Origin: Enterococcus dispar ATCC 51266
Lineage (GTDB): Bacteria > Bacillota > Bacilli > Lactobacillales > Enterococcaceae
Reading direction: 5' to 3'
DNA: 64,000 bases
Assembly (NCBI RefSeq): GCF_000406945.1
Contig: NZ_KE136354.1
Coordinates: 1,693,249 to 1,757,248, forward strand
Shown here: piece after piece, positions 44,121 to 54,615 of the stretch
How positions within the stretch are numbered: the first letter of the stretch is position 1
Layout of the letters: every line of letters starts with the position of its first letter
The notes under the pieces: model-generated
Seen by the model: the letters and a program-made list of their open reading frames with translations, nothing else
Told to the model about the DNA's origin: nothing
The model's database searches: none
Position numbers and translations under genes: made by a program

Positions 44121-44750
44121 TTATTTTGTACCAAACAAACGGTCACCAGCATCCCCTAAACCTGGAACGATATAACCGTGTTTATTTAAATGATCATCTA
44201 AAGCTGCTGTAAAGATATCAATATCAGGATGAGCTTCTTGTAACGCCCGTACACCTTCAGGAGCCGCTACTAAACAAACAAATTTAATATTGGAAGCCCC
44301 GCGCTTTTTCAATGAATCAATCGCCATAATAGCAGAACCACCAGTAGCTAACATTGGATCCACAACAAAGATTTGACGGTTGTCGATATCTTCTGGCATT
44401 TTGAAAAAGTATTCATGAGCTTGTAGGGTTTCTTCATCACGATACAAGCCAACATGTCCTACTTTAGCAGCTGGAATTAATTCCAAGATACCATCTACCA
44501 TACCTAAACCAGCACGTAAGATTGGTACAATTGCAACTTTTTTACCAGTTAATGTTTTTTGTGTTGATTGTGCAACTGGTGTTTCAATATCAATATCTTC
44601 TAATGGCATATCGCGAGATACTTCATAAGCCATCAACATTGCGATTTCATTAACAACCTCGCGAAATACTTTTGTCCCTGTATTTTTATCACGAATAATC
44701 GTTAATTTGTGTTGGATCAACGGATGATCAATTACTTGAAATTTGCCCAT
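44121..44750 (-). CDS. upp: Uracil phosphoribosyltransferase
   Basis: 209 aa, the standard length. Converts uracil and PRPP to UMP in pyrimidine salvage. The PRPP-binding loop [11 protein letters not shown], the family stretch [15 protein letters not shown] and the uracil-binding C terminus [18 protein letters not shown] are all present. Single gene. Confidence 0.98.
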   Translation of the reverse strand: MGKFQVIDHPLIQHKLTIIRDKNTGTKVFREVVNEIAMLMAYEVSRDMPLEDIDIETPVAQSTQKTLTGKKVAIVPILRAGLGMVDGILELIPAAKVGHVGLYRDEETLQAHEYFFKMPEDIDNRQIFVVDPMLATGGSAIMAIDSLKKRGASNIKFVCLVAAPEGVRALQEAHPDIDIFTAALDDHLNKHGYIVPGLGDAGDRLFGTK

Positions 44751-44810
44751 TGTAAAAGCTCCTTTAGTTTTTATTTTATTTTAAAGCAAATAAGACGGTT
44801 TAACAACTCA

Positions 44811-46430
44811 TCACTTCATTTTTTTCTGCCGCGCTAAGTCAATTTTGCGTTGCCAGGAAACTTGATCAAGTTTTTGCCAGAAATTATGACGATAGTAATA
44901 AATGAATCCAAAACTTACAATTACTATGGCCGCCGCTACAACACCATTTACCAAAGTGGCATTCACGAGATTTAAAAGTAGTACGTAGCCGCCAATTAAT
45001 AAGGCCCCTACAATCATACTCCCCCACATCATAAAAATTAGACCTACACGGCCACTTCCCCGTAAGAAAAGTTGACTAAAATTCGTCCAATCCACCAAAA
45101 GCAAACGATAATCTCTGACAAAATAAAATTGCGATAACAGTATTGTTCCCAAAATCGCTCCAATTACAAAGGCCAGAATAAATAATAAAGAAGCTTTTAA
45201 AACCACGCCTGCCGCTAAAGCTAAAATTAACGTAATGCCGCCTTGAATTAAAAGTCCTGCTTTAAACTTTTCTACCAAGTAGTCTTTGCGGCTAATCGGC
45301 AAAGTCTGCATATACGTATAATTTTCGCCATCTAAAGAAATCAGATTCCCCACAAAAGAAGTTTGATTAATCGTCATTAAAGCTAAAACAAGACCACAAA
45401 AAAATGCAACACCGGCAAATTTTATTGGTAAATCTTTTAAACTTAAATCGCCATTCATGGCAAAAGTGGCAATAAAGACCACTGGAAAAACCAGAGATGA
45501 TGAAAGGACTTGCGTAATTAAAGAAGGATTTTTTACTAGTTCAAAATTATAACGCCGTAAAACTTGTTGTAAGTTTTGGTTTTTCTTGTGAACTCGCCGT
45601 ACGACTTGCTCGGTACTGGAAATATTTGTGACTTGTTCATAAAGTTGCGGTAAAATTTGCCACTTTACTAAGAAAGCCAAAATTAGTAACAAAGCGATAA
45701 TTCCCACTAGGCTCAACAACCCCGTACTCGAAAAAGGGGCGTGAGTAATATGAAACAACGGTAACATTGGTAAAATAATGTTGCGGTCAGTTACATAACT
45801 GTCTGCAGTATCCTGATTCATAAACATGATTCCAATGATAACCAAGCCCATGGTCACCCACAAAAGCAATGTGGTCATCAACTTCTTATGTTTTTGAAAA
45901 ACTTTTGTGCGTGTCAAACCAAAAACAATTAGACTGCACACTGCAAACAAGATTAAGAGTACAACGATAAACAATGCAACACTGATAAAAAGCGCCAAAA
46001 TAATATTTAACCCACTTTTTAAGCTCGTTAGAAAAAACAATACCAGCAGTGGAATAATAAAAGGCACTACTGATAAAGCAACGACAATATTTTTGGCAAT
46101 AAAAATTTGACTTTGCTTAAATGGTAATGGCAAATAACTTCCTAAATCTTTACTTTCAAAGAAAATATTATAGATAACACTTACACCTTGGGATAAACCC
46201 AATAGAGAAAATAACGTGGCAAAATACGTAAATGTTCCGGGCATTTTAGCAAAATTGGTCATAAAAAGCATAGAGCCATAAACTGCCAAAAAAACTAACC
46301 CAGATAACAAATATTGATTAATAATTGCCTGAGATAAATTTTTGCGTCCTTTTTTACGCAAGCGATCCGTTACTTGTGGATTGGAATAACGTAAACTGAC
46401 GGCAATTAAAGCTTTTAATTGCTTACTCAT
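44811..46430 (-). CDS. ABC-2-like exporter permease
   Basis: About 539 aa from the ATG at 46430 with around 12 hydrophobic segments and no ATPase domain. It is translated from within the end of the ATPase gene (8-bp overlap). The pair looks like an EcsAB- or YthPQ-type exporter. Substrate unknown. Confidence 0.8.
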   Translation of the reverse strand: MSKQLKALIAVSLRYSNPQVTDRLRKKGRKNLSQAIINQYLLSGLVFLAVYGSMLFMTNFAKMPGTFTYFATLFSLLGLSQGVSVIYNIFFESKDLGSYLPLPFKQSQIFIAKNIVVALSVVPFIIPLLVLFFLTSLKSGLNIILALFISVALFIVVLLILFAVCSLIVFGLTRTKVFQKHKKLMTTLLLWVTMGLVIIGIMFMNQDTADSYVTDRNIILPMLPLFHITHAPFSSTGLLSLVGIIALLLILAFLVKWQILPQLYEQVTNISSTEQVVRRVHKKNQNLQQVLRRYNFELVKNPSLITQVLSSSLVFPVVFIATFAMNGDLSLKDLPIKFAGVAFFCGLVLALMTINQTSFVGNLISLDGENYTYMQTLPISRKDYLVEKFKAGLLIQGGITLILALAAGVVLKASLLFILAFVIGAILGTILLSQFYFVRDYRLLLVDWTNFSQLFLRGSGRVGLIFMMWGSMIVGALLIGGYVLLLNLVNATLVNGVVAAAIVIVSFGFIYYYRHNFWQKLDQVSWQRKIDLARQKKMK

Positions 46431-47190
46431 CGCTCTCACCTGCTAGTTCTTTGACAATTTCTTCGCTATTTTTTCTGCCAGCCATTTTTAAATAAATTGC
46501 CTCTAAAGATTCTTCTGGATTTTCTGCTAACAAGTCTGTTACGGAACCGTTGTAAATCAGCTCTCCTTGTTTTAAGATTGCCAATTCATCACATAATTGT
46601 TGGGCTGTATCTAAAACATGAGTTGAAAAAATAACTGTCTTTCCTTTGGCCGCATGCTGTTTCATTAATTCTTTCAAATCAAAGGATGCTTGAGGATCCA
46701 AGCCTTGCATCGGTTCATCTAAAATCCAAATATCTGGATCTGGCAATAGCGCCCCAATAATAATGGTTTTTTGCCGCATCCCATGAGAAAAACTCGCCAA
46801 TGTTTCATTCACATGATTTTCCATACTGAATAATTCTACTAATTCTTTTAGCCGACTTTCTTTATTTTCTAACTCATACGCTGCGGCAATCAAATCCCAA
46901 TATTCCCCTGCTGATAACTGTAAAAAAATATCCGGCGTATCCGGAACATAGCCTATTCTTTTTTTGATTTCCATACGATTAGTCGATAATTCTTGACCGT
47001 CAAATAAAATTCGTCCCCGTGTCGGTTCAATGATACTGACTAAACTTTTAATGGTAGTTGATTTTCCGGCACCATTATGACCCAAAAAGCCAAAAATTTC
47101 GCCTTCTTTAATATTTAAGCTCAAATTCTGTAATGCTGTTTTTGTCCCATAATCTTTTCCCAACTGTTGTAACGCAATCATTTGATTCAC
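46423..47190 (-). CDS. ABC transporter ATPase
   Basis: 255 aa. Walker A GHNGAGKST, signature SHGMRQKTIIIGAL, Walker B IWILDEPMQGLDPQ, H-loop FSTHVLDTAQQLCDELAI. Partner of the downstream permease; exporter-type NBD of the EcsA group. Confidence 0.93.
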   Translation of the reverse strand: MNQMIALQQLGKDYGTKTALQNLSLNIKEGEIFGFLGHNGAGKSTTIKSLVSIIEPTRGRILFDGQELSTNRMEIKKRIGYVPDTPDIFLQLSAGEYWDLIAAAYELENKESRLKELVELFSMENHVNETLASFSHGMRQKTIIIGALLPDPDIWILDEPMQGLDPQASFDLKELMKQHAAKGKTVIFSTHVLDTAQQLCDELAILKQGELIYNGSVTDLLAENPEESLEAIYLKMAGRKNSEEIVKELAGESDE

Positions 47191-47435
47191 TCCTTATGAA
47201 AACTGCTGATCATTACTTTTTTTAAACATTTTTTGCTTAATCCTTATTAATTAGTATCATACTACAATCTAACGCAGATAAAAATCAGCATTTGTTTATT
47301 AGTAGCATAAAAGATGATATTCCGCTTTTGCTAAAAGTAAGAAAAACTGTTGATTTCATATTGTTAATCAGCTTTATATCTTATATTTGTCACGATTAAA
47401 TGCAAAATTTACCACTTTCATCTTAATTTACCAAT

Positions 47436-47466
47436 AAAAAAGTGGCCACCACAAAGGGTCACCACT
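47436..47466 (-). terminator. glyA terminator
   Basis: Stem with AAGTGG and CCACTT ends around 47439-47466 and Ts on the minus strand, just after the glyA stop. Confidence 0.8.
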
Positions 47467-47477
47467 TGGTTAAAAAG

Positions 47478-48728
47478 CTATTTTTCTAAATCTTGGTAAA
47501 TGGGAAAACGATCAGTCAAACGTTTTACGCTTGCTTTAATTTTCGCCAATTCAGCTTCATTATCGCGATTTTTCAAAGCACTAACCACTAATTGGGCAAC
47601 TTGAGTACTTTCTTCTTCTTTAAAACCACGACTTGTTAAAGCAGGAGTTCCTACGCGAATTCCACTAGTTTCCATTGGACTTAATGATTCAAAAGGAATC
47701 GAATTTTTATTCAACGTAATATTGACAGACTCTAAAATATTTTCTGCGATTTTACCAGTAATATCCAAGCCTCTAACATCTACTAATAATAAATGATTGT
47801 CAGTCGCTCCTGAAACAAGACGCGTTTCCGGCGTTTGATTAAAGACTTTCGCCATCGCTTGGGCGTTGTTGATAACTTGTTGACTATAATCTTTAAAACT
47901 TGGATCTAACGCTTCTTTAAATGCAACAGCTTTTGCTGCAATCACGTGTTCTAACGGCCCACCTTGAATACCAGGGAAAACAGCACTGTTAATTTTTTTG
48001 GCTAAATCAGCATCGTTGGTTAAAATCATACCCCCACGTGGTCCACGTAAAGTTTTATGCGTCGTGGTCGTCGTAATATCGGCATAAGGAATTGGCGATG
48101 GATGTAAACCAGCAGCAACAAGACCGGCAATATGTGCCATATCAACCATTAATTTGGCTCCGATTTCATCGGCAATTTCTCTAAATTTGGCAAAGTCAAT
48201 TGTGCGTGAATAAGCACTTGCACCAGCAACAATCAATTTAGGTTGATGTTTGCGGGCTAAGATTCGCACGACATTATAATCAATCACTTCTGTAGTCGGA
48301 TCCACACCGTAACTGACAAAATGATAAGTTTTACCACTAAAGTTTACTTTAGAACCATGGGTTAAATGTCCCCCAGCTGAAAGGTCCATTCCCAAAATTG
48401 TATCGCCCGGTTGAACCAAAGCCAAGTATGCAGCCGTATTGGCTTGTGAACCAGAATGGGGCTGGACATTCGCAAATTGGGCACCAAACAATTCTTTAGC
48501 CCGATCAATCGCCAAGTTTTCTGCAATATCAACAAATTCACAGCCGCCGTAATAACGACGCCCAGGATAACCTTCTGCGTATTTATTGGTCAATACACTG
48601 CCTTGAGCTGCCAAAACGCCAGGTGAAACAATATTTTCTGAAGCAATTAATTCCAAGTTATTTTGTTGACGATTAAACTCATTGTCCACAGCTTCCCATA
48701 ATTCTGGGTCAAATTCACGATAATCCAT
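47478..48728 (-). CDS. glyA: Serine hydroxymethyltransferase
   Basis: 416 aa from the ATG at 48728 (AAAGGAGTGG upstream; a frame open to 48791 adds 21 unlikely residues). Interconverts serine and glycine with tetrahydrofolate, supplying one-carbon units. PLP lysine lies in [27 protein letters not shown] and YGGCEFVD are family marks. Confidence 0.98.
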   Translation of the reverse strand: MDYREFDPELWEAVDNEFNRQQNNLELIASENIVSPGVLAAQGSVLTNKYAEGYPGRRYYGGCEFVDIAENLAIDRAKELFGAQFANVQPHSGSQANTAAYLALVQPGDTILGMDLSAGGHLTHGSKVNFSGKTYHFVSYGVDPTTEVIDYNVVRILARKHQPKLIVAGASAYSRTIDFAKFREIADEIGAKLMVDMAHIAGLVAAGLHPSPIPYADITTTTTHKTLRGPRGGMILTNDADLAKKINSAVFPGIQGGPLEHVIAAKAVAFKEALDPSFKDYSQQVINNAQAMAKVFNQTPETRLVSGATDNHLLLVDVRGLDITGKIAENILESVNITLNKNSIPFESLSPMETSGIRVGTPALTSRGFKEEESTQVAQLVVSALKNRDNEAELAKIKASVKRLTDRFPIYQDLEK

Positions 48729-48812
48729 TTTAGCCACTCCTTTAATTAACACTCTTTTTCCTCGAACTTTTAGCCTAAGTATCAAAGCCACTTAGTATTG
48801 AAATTGTATCAC

Positions 48813-48850
48813 AAAAATAAGGCGCAAAAGAAATCTTTCGCCCCTTATTT
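48813..48850. terminator. Terminator between tsaC and glyA
   Basis: Stem of AATAAGGCG and CGCCCCTTATT type flanked by A and T runs, just after the tsaC stop. Confidence 0.7.
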
Positions 48851-48857
48851 ATTTGCG

Positions 48858-49889
48858 TTAATCTTCTGCAGTAAAATATTGTTGATTGGCAGATTTTTTC
48901 AAGCGATTCATGTAGGCGGCCCCAATTCCGTTTTCTGGATAAACTTCTGCTAAAATTACATCCAAATCTAATGCCGCATCATCTAGCGCTCGTAAGCCCG
49001 CAAACAAACCTTTTGCAGCAGCTGTTGCTGTATCTTTACTGTACATAAAGACACAGGCTGTATCATAGCGCATCTCTTCTGAAACTTTTGGGCCTGCCAA
49101 AACTCCCGCACGCAAATGATTGTCTTTTACCCACTCTTTGGCTTTTTGCCAATCCCCATCTTTTACTAATAAAACTTTTGTATCAGGTGCGTAATGTTTG
49201 TATTTCATCCCGGGTGCTTTGGGAGCTTCGGATTCACTAACTAAATGTTTATCCAGCAAAACAGGTATTCCTAAAGTTTTGCTTAATTCTTCTTGCGTAA
49301 TAGCTCCAGGTCGTAAAATCACAGGGTCCTTGGTTGCATCACTTAAATCCAACACAGTTGACTCCAAGCCAATTTGGGCAGCACCATCATCGACAATTCC
49401 GGCAATTTTTCCCTTTAAATCATGATAAACATGCTCACTTGTAGTGGGGCTTGGTTTTCCAGAAGTGTTAGCGCTGGGTCCTACTAGTGGTACTTTGGCC
49501 AAAGCAATTAAATCACGTGTTTTTTTATTAGCAGGCATCCGAAAAGCAGCTGTGGATAAACCACCTGTAACGACAGGCGGTAAACTAGCTTTTTTAATGG
49601 TAAAAATCAAAGTTAATGGTCCTGGCCAATAAGTTTCAACGATTTTTTCAGTTAAGGGATGAAAGTTATCCACATAATCTTTTACCATCTCAAAGTTTGC
49701 TACCGTGACAATTAACGGATTGTCACTGGGGCGTCCTTTGACGGCAAAGACTTGCTTGACAGCTTCTGGTAAAAGTGCATTCGCACCTAATCCATAGACG
49801 GTTTCTGTGGGAAAAGCAATCAGCTCTCCTTCTTTTAATTTTTGTGCCGCTTCTTGTAGTTGGTCGGTTTGGTATACCTTCGTTTCCAA
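48858..49889 (-). CDS. tsaC: Threonylcarbamoyl-AMP synthase (Sua5 type)
   Basis: 343 aa, Sua5-type: an N-terminal YrdC domain (AFPTETVYGLGANAL; KGRPSDNPLIVTV; PSANTSGKPSPTT) and a C-terminal Sua5 domain (APGMKYKHYAPDTKVLLV). Makes threonylcarbamoyl-adenylate from threonine, bicarbonate and ATP for the t6A37 modification of tRNA. Downstream of prmC in the same direction, separated by 200 bp with DnaA boxes. Confidence 0.95.
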   Translation of the reverse strand: METKVYQTDQLQEAAQKLKEGELIAFPTETVYGLGANALLPEAVKQVFAVKGRPSDNPLIVTVANFEMVKDYVDNFHPLTEKIVETYWPGPLTLIFTIKKASLPPVVTGGLSTAAFRMPANKKTRDLIALAKVPLVGPSANTSGKPSPTTSEHVYHDLKGKIAGIVDDGAAQIGLESTVLDLSDATKDPVILRPGAITQEELSKTLGIPVLLDKHLVSESEAPKAPGMKYKHYAPDTKVLLVKDGDWQKAKEWVKDNHLRAGVLAGPKVSEEMRYDTACVFMYSKDTATAAAKGLFAGLRALDDAALDLDVILAEVYPENGIGAAYMNRLKKSANQQYFTAED

Positions 49890-49892
49890 TTC

Positions 49893-49967
49893 TTATCCAC
49901 ATCCTTTTTTAACAAAATAAGCGAGTTTTCAACAATTCTATTAAAGTTATCCACTTTTTGTGGATAA
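49893..49967. promoter_or_regulatory. DnaA-box cluster upstream of tsaC
   Basis: TTATCCACA at 49893-49901, TTATCCACT at 49947-49955, and TGTGGATAA (reverse complement of TTATCCACA) at 49959-49967. The last two form a perfect dyad, GTTATCCAC-TTTTT-GTGGATAAC (49946-49968). Confidence 0.6.
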
Positions 49968-50090
49968 CAGATTTGTCAAGTGTGCAAAAGTTTGTTAATA
50001 ACTTTTTTATTTGTGAAACAGTTCTCCCTGCTATGTTTTTTAATCGTGAAACAATTTTAAAAAATTTTTTTCCACAAGTTTGCGTAATAA

Positions 50091-50924
50091 TTAATACACA
50101 TAGACCATTCGTTCATTACCACTTAAATCTTTTTTTACTTCAACTTTTTTTTGAGGAAAAGCTTGTTGAAAAATTTCAGCGACAGCTTTTCCTTGCATAA
50201 AACCAATTTCAAGAAAAATTTGACCCTCTTTAGCTAAAACTTTTTGCGCTTGCCTTGCCAATTTACGATAAATTGCTAAGCCGTTTTCAGCGGCAAATAA
50301 TGCAATCTTAGGTTCAAATTCCCGCACGCTCTCATCCATCAACGCCCATTCATTGGCACTGATGTAAGGCGGGTTGCTGACAATCACATCATACTCTTCT
50401 TTAGCCCAAGATAAAGTATCCCCTAATACAAAATGCAATTTCGCACCTAAAGTGGACGCGTTTTCTTGTGCAACGGTTAATGTTTCTGGCACAATATCAA
50501 CAGCAGTCACGTGCCAAAGTGGCCGCGCTAACTTTAAAGAGATTGCAATTGCACCTGTCCCTGTCCCCACATCCACCACTTTTTTACTTGGAGTCGCTGC
50601 ATTTTTCTTTAAGACCCAATCAACCAATTCTTCTGTTTCAGGTCGCGGAATTAAAGTCGCTTCATTTACTTTCAATTGATGTCCATAAAAATACTCATAG
50701 CCTAAAAGATATTGCGGTGGCACATTTTGCAAAAGCTGTTTTAAATCAGCTTCAATTTGTGCTTGCTCTGCAGGAGAAATCGGCTGATTCATATTTAATA
50801 ACCAGTTTGTTTTATTCCAACCTTTGCGCGCTAAAAAGACAAATTCAATGCTATGCCCTTCTTTGCCTGCAGCTTCTAAAAAAGAAGAAGCTCTTAACAG
50901 AGCTTCTCGATAGGTCTTAACCAT
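50091..50924 (-). CDS. prmC: PrmC, release factor glutamine methyltransferase
   Basis: 277 aa. N-terminal helical domain, then a methyltransferase core with [15 protein letters not shown] and the catalytic NPPY motif ([10 protein letters not shown]). Methylates the Gln of the GGQ motif in release factors. It overlaps prfA, its substrate's gene, by 8 bp. Confidence 0.97.
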   Translation of the reverse strand: MVKTYREALLRASSFLEAAGKEGHSIEFVFLARKGWNKTNWLLNMNQPISPAEQAQIEADLKQLLQNVPPQYLLGYEYFYGHQLKVNEATLIPRPETEELVDWVLKKNAATPSKKVVDVGTGTGAIAISLKLARPLWHVTAVDIVPETLTVAQENASTLGAKLHFVLGDTLSWAKEEYDVIVSNPPYISANEWALMDESVREFEPKIALFAAENGLAIYRKLARQAQKVLAKEGQIFLEIGFMQGKAVAEIFQQAFPQKKVEVKKDLSGNERMVYVY

Positions 50925-51990
50925 TTTGCATCTCTTCTAATTTCGATGTTTGATCGTACATGATTAAGGCATCGATAATTTCGTCTAATTTTCCGGCTAA
51001 AATTTGATCTAGTTTTTGGATTGTCAAACCGATACGGTGATCAGTCACCCGATTTTGCGGGAAATTATAGGTGCGAATTCGCTCAGAACGATCTCCTGTT
51101 CCGACTGCAGACTTACGCGTTGCATCGTATTCATTTTGGGCGGCGTGAGAAATTTGGTCGTAAACACGCGCGCGTAAAATTTTCATCGCTTTTTCTCGGT
51201 TTTTTATTTGTGAACGCTCATCTTGCATGGCTACTACAACGCCAGTTGGAATGTGAGTCAACCGCACAGCTGAGGCTGTCTTATTGACGTGCTGTCCACC
51301 AGCACCAGAGGCATGATAGATGTCTGTACGAATATCTTTGTCTGCAATATCAATTTCAACTTCTTCTGCTTCTGGCATTACGACAACCGTGGCAGTCGAG
51401 GTGTGAATCCGGCCTTGTGATTCTGTTGAAGGTACCCGTTGGACACGGTGGGCACCACTTTCGTATTTTAGTTTTGAGTAGACATTATCACCGGTAATCA
51501 TCATGATTACTTCCTTATAACCGCCGATACCCGTGATATTGGCATCCATCACTTCTACTTTCCAACCTTGCGCTTCAGCGTATTTTTGATACATGTTAAA
51601 TAAGTCACCAGCAAAAAGTGCCGCTTCATCGCCACCGGCAGCACCGCGAATTTCCATAATGATATTTTTATCATCATTTGGATCTTTTGGTAATAATAAA
51701 ATTTTAATGCGCTCTTCTAAAACTTCTTTTTCTTTTTTCAAATCACTTAATTCTTCTTTGGCCATTTCCGCCATTTCGTCATCTAAGTTTTCACCTAATA
51801 ATTCTTCGGCATCTTTAATACCATCGACAACTTGCTTGTAACGACGATAAACTTCAACAGTTTCTCTGGTGTTAGCTTCTTCTTTTGAAAGCTCCATAAA
51901 GCGTTGTGTATCAGTGATTACATCTGGATCACTTAACAGCTCGCCTAATTCTTCGTAACGATCTTCAATTGCTTGCAGCTGATCATACAT
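50917..51990 (-). CDS. prfA: Peptide chain release factor 1
   Basis: 357 aa. Terminates translation at UAA and UAG. The GGQ peptidyl-tRNA hydrolysis motif is in [39 protein letters not shown] is the conserved C-terminal stretch. Standard length, upstream of prmC. Confidence 0.98.
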   Translation of the reverse strand: MYDQLQAIEDRYEELGELLSDPDVITDTQRFMELSKEEANTRETVEVYRRYKQVVDGIKDAEELLGENLDDEMAEMAKEELSDLKKEKEVLEERIKILLLPKDPNDDKNIIMEIRGAAGGDEAALFAGDLFNMYQKYAEAQGWKVEVMDANITGIGGYKEVIMMITGDNVYSKLKYESGAHRVQRVPSTESQGRIHTSTATVVVMPEAEEVEIDIADKDIRTDIYHASGAGGQHVNKTASAVRLTHIPTGVVVAMQDERSQIKNREKAMKILRARVYDQISHAAQNEYDATRKSAVGTGDRSERIRTYNFPQNRVTDHRIGLTIQKLDQILAGKLDEIIDALIMYDQTSKLEEMQNG

Positions 51991-52063
51991 AATTTATTTT
52001 TGCTCCTTTATTATGAGATAGATAATTAGCGGTCAACTCAACCTGCTAAATATAATTTTTTTC

Positions 52064-52633
52064 TTATATTTCTGGATGAAAATAATGGTTGCGACAAACT
52101 GGATAGTAGGCTTCGTTGCCACCAATTTGGACTTGATCCCCTTCATAGACGGGTTTACCGTCGATATAGTGAAGATTCATAATTGCTTTTTTGTGACAAA
52201 ACCAGCAAATAGTTTTCATTTCTTCGATTTTATCTGCATAAAGTAATAGATATTTTGAACCTTCAAACAACTCATTACGAAAATCATTTTTTAAACCAAA
52301 CGCCATCACGGGAATATTCAATTCGTCTACAATTCTAGTAAAATCTAAAACATGTTGTTTTTGCAAAAATTGTGCCTCATCAATCAAAACACAATATGGC
52401 TTAAACTGTAAATTACTGATGGTTTCAAAAATATTGGTTTCCGCAAAAATTGGCAATGCTTCTCTTTCTAAGCCAATGCGACTGGAAACTTTCCCAACAC
52501 CAGAACGTGTATCCAAACCACTAGTCATAATGACAACTGGTTTGTCTTGCTCTTCATAGTTGTGGGCAACTTTTAAGATTTCAATTGTTTTACCACTATT
52601 CATTGCGCCATATTTAAAAAATAATTGTGCCAT
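52064..52633 (-). CDS. tdk: Thymidine kinase
   Basis: 189 aa, type II thymidine kinase for dTMP salvage. P-loop [10 protein letters not shown], Walker [10 protein letters not shown], and zinc-binding Cys residues in CWFCHKKA and the C-terminal VCRNHY. Starts the tdk-prfA-prmC run. Confidence 0.97.
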   Translation of the reverse strand: MAQLFFKYGAMNSGKTIEILKVAHNYEEQDKPVVIMTSGLDTRSGVGKVSSRIGLEREALPIFAETNIFETISNLQFKPYCVLIDEAQFLQKQHVLDFTRIVDELNIPVMAFGLKNDFRNELFEGSKYLLLYADKIEEMKTICWFCHKKAIMNLHYIDGKPVYEGDQVQIGGNEAYYPVCRNHYFHPEI

Positions 52634-53033
52634 TCACCAATTCCTCCGCTTCACTCTTTGATATTATAGCGGAAATAGTCAGCTTTTTACAGTAGGAATT
52701 TCTTTGGTGAAGGAGGGACAGTTTCTTAAAAACTTATTCCCCCTTGGAAAAAACAAAAAGCTGCCGTCAAATTTTTGACGGCAGCTTTTCAGGGAGTAAG
52801 AAAATGAAAAGAAAAGTTTGTTGGTATGTGTATATAGTAGTCAGAAAATGTGAACATTTTATGACAAGAGTTTGGCAAAACAGTACTTTTTTTCTAATGC
52901 TCAGCTTTAATTTTAAAAATTTTTCACCTTTTAATTTCCAAAGACAGTGGATTAAGGCATATGAATTTACCGCATTTTCTCTAGTTGTCTGCTATACTTA
53001 AAGAAAATGAATGCGACTTTAAAGGAGTTTTTT
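52634..53033. other. Divergent region between tdk and the K+ transporter, with an orphan hairpin
   Basis: No gene supported. A 16-bp inverted repeat AAAAGCTGCCGTCAAA (52756-52771) and its complement (52774-52789), with T runs on both sides, looks like a terminator although both neighbours point away from it. A 65-codon frame from 52804 to 53001 has a weak ribosome site and is doubtful. A TATACT hexamer about 38 bp before the transporter start may be its -10. Confidence 0.55.
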
Positions 53034-54440
53034 ATGCATATTATGCGAGTGCTACGGCAAAAATCGCGTCGTGCACGTTTTTTTATTGCCAGTAATGTTT
53101 CTTCTATCCAAGTGATTGTAAGTTACTATTTAATTATGACGGTAATCTCATTACTGCTTTTTTATTTGCCTTTTTTCCGACAACCCAATGTTCATGTTCC
53201 TTTTTTAGACATGGTATTTATGGCAATTAGTACCGTGAGTGTGACCGGCTTAACGACCTTCAATATCAATCATGTATTCAATGATAATGGCGTTATCTTG
53301 TTGGAAGTTTTATTTCAAATCGGTGGTTTAGGCATTATGATGATTTCCACCTTCTTTTTTATTATTTCCCGCCGCAAGATTTCTTTAAAACAACGGCAAT
53401 TGATTATGACAGATATGAATCAACCGCGTTTAAGTGGGATTGTACGCTTGATCCGGATTACTTTCACGATGATTTTAGTCTTTCAAGTGAGTTTTGGCCT
53501 ATTATTTGCTGGCTACTTTTTGTGGCAAGGTTATTATCACAAACTTGGTGATGCGCTGTTTTACGGTTTTTATCAAGCAATTTCTGCTGTCACCAATTCT
53601 GGCTTTGATGTAACGGGAGACTCCATCATGCCTTTTGCCCATGATTATCCTTTCTTATTAGTCATTATGTTTTTGATTTTTATTGGTGGGATTGGTTTTC
53701 CTGTTTTAATGGATTTTTACGAATGGGTGTTATACCGGCGCAAGAAAATTCAAAGACGGCTTCCTTTTCGTTTTTCACTGTTTACTAAGATTGCTGTCTT
53801 AGCCTTTGTCATTTTATTTATTGGTGGCACACTTTTAATTTATTTATTGGAAAGAGATCACCTCTTTGCCGCCATTGATCCTTTTGGTCGCTGGGTGAAC
53901 AGTATGTTTTATTCCATGACGACCCGTAACGCTGGTTTGCAAATTCATGACCTGGGAGAATTTCAAGTTACCACCTTGATTATTTTTTCCTTATTAATGT
54001 TTATCGGTTGCAGCCCTAGTTCTGTCGGCGGTGGTGTACGAACGACAACCATTGCAATCATCGGCCTGTACATGACCTCATTTCTAAAAAGTGAAGATAA
54101 TATTAACATTTTTGGCCGTCGTATTAGTGATGCGGATGTGAGAAAGTCAGTTGTGGTTTTTATGTTGTCACTGGCCATGTGCTTTTTTAGTGTTTTATTA
54201 CTAAGTGCCACTGAAGAACAATCTTTAATTGCCATTATTGTCGAAGTCACTTCCGCTTTTGGAACTACCGGGCTATCTCTTGGTATTACCGCTGATTTAT
54301 CCGTTGTCGGAAAAATCGTTATCGCTTTATTAATGTTTATCGGACGTATCGGCATGTTATATACGCTGTTATTGTTCATTCCAAAAGAAACCCGCGATCA
54401 GGGGTATGAATACCCGACAGAACAAATTATTATTGGCTAA
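53034..54440 (+). CDS. Trk/Ktr-family potassium uptake permease
   Basis: About 468 aa from the ATG at 53034 (AAAGGAG upstream). KtrB/NtpJ-type: repeated M1-P-M2 units with filter-like segments FMAISTVSVTGLTTFN, AISAVTNSGFDV, YSMTTRNAGLQ and EVTSAFGTTGLSLG. Takes up K+ (or Na+-linked K+) with a cytosolic KtrA-type partner, which is not adjacent here. Confidence 0.92.
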   Translation: MHIMRVLRQKSRRARFFIASNVSSIQVIVSYYLIMTVISLLLFYLPFFRQPNVHVPFLDMVFMAISTVSVTGLTTFNINHVFNDNGVILLEVLFQIGGLGIMMISTFFFIISRRKISLKQRQLIMTDMNQPRLSGIVRLIRITFTMILVFQVSFGLLFAGYFLWQGYYHKLGDALFYGFYQAISAVTNSGFDVTGDSIMPFAHDYPFLLVIMFLIFIGGIGFPVLMDFYEWVLYRRKKIQRRLPFRFSLFTKIAVLAFVILFIGGTLLIYLLERDHLFAAIDPFGRWVNSMFYSMTTRNAGLQIHDLGEFQVTTLIIFSLLMFIGCSPSSVGGGVRTTTIAIIGLYMTSFLKSEDNINIFGRRISDADVRKSVVVFMLSLAMCFFSVLLLSATEEQSLIAIIVEVTSAFGTTGLSLGITADLSVVGKIVIALLMFIGRIGMLYTLLLFIPKETRDQGYEYPTEQIIIG

Positions 54441-54449
54441 TTTAAACGC

Positions 54450-54479
54450 AGCTGCAGGAAAATTCCTGCAGCTTTTTTT
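54450..54479 (+). terminator. Terminator of the K+ transporter gene
   Basis: Perfect arms AGCTGCAGG (54450-54458) and CCTGCAGCT (54465-54473) followed by Ts. Confidence 0.92.
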
Positions 54480-54615
54480 ACACTTAAATTATCGGTTACA
54501 AGCAAAATTTAAGAAAAAGCAAAGGTGTTACCGTAATGTATTCAGACTATGGTATGATAAGTTGAATTTATGAAACAATTTAACGTTAGTTTAACCAAAA
54601 GGAGTAACAGAATTT

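Noticed and set aside
52744-53001. Plus-strand frame of 65-85 codons upstream of the K+ transporter
   Set aside because: Composition is odd (many Phe, Lys, Trp), the first part is the hairpin, and the ribosome site is weak.
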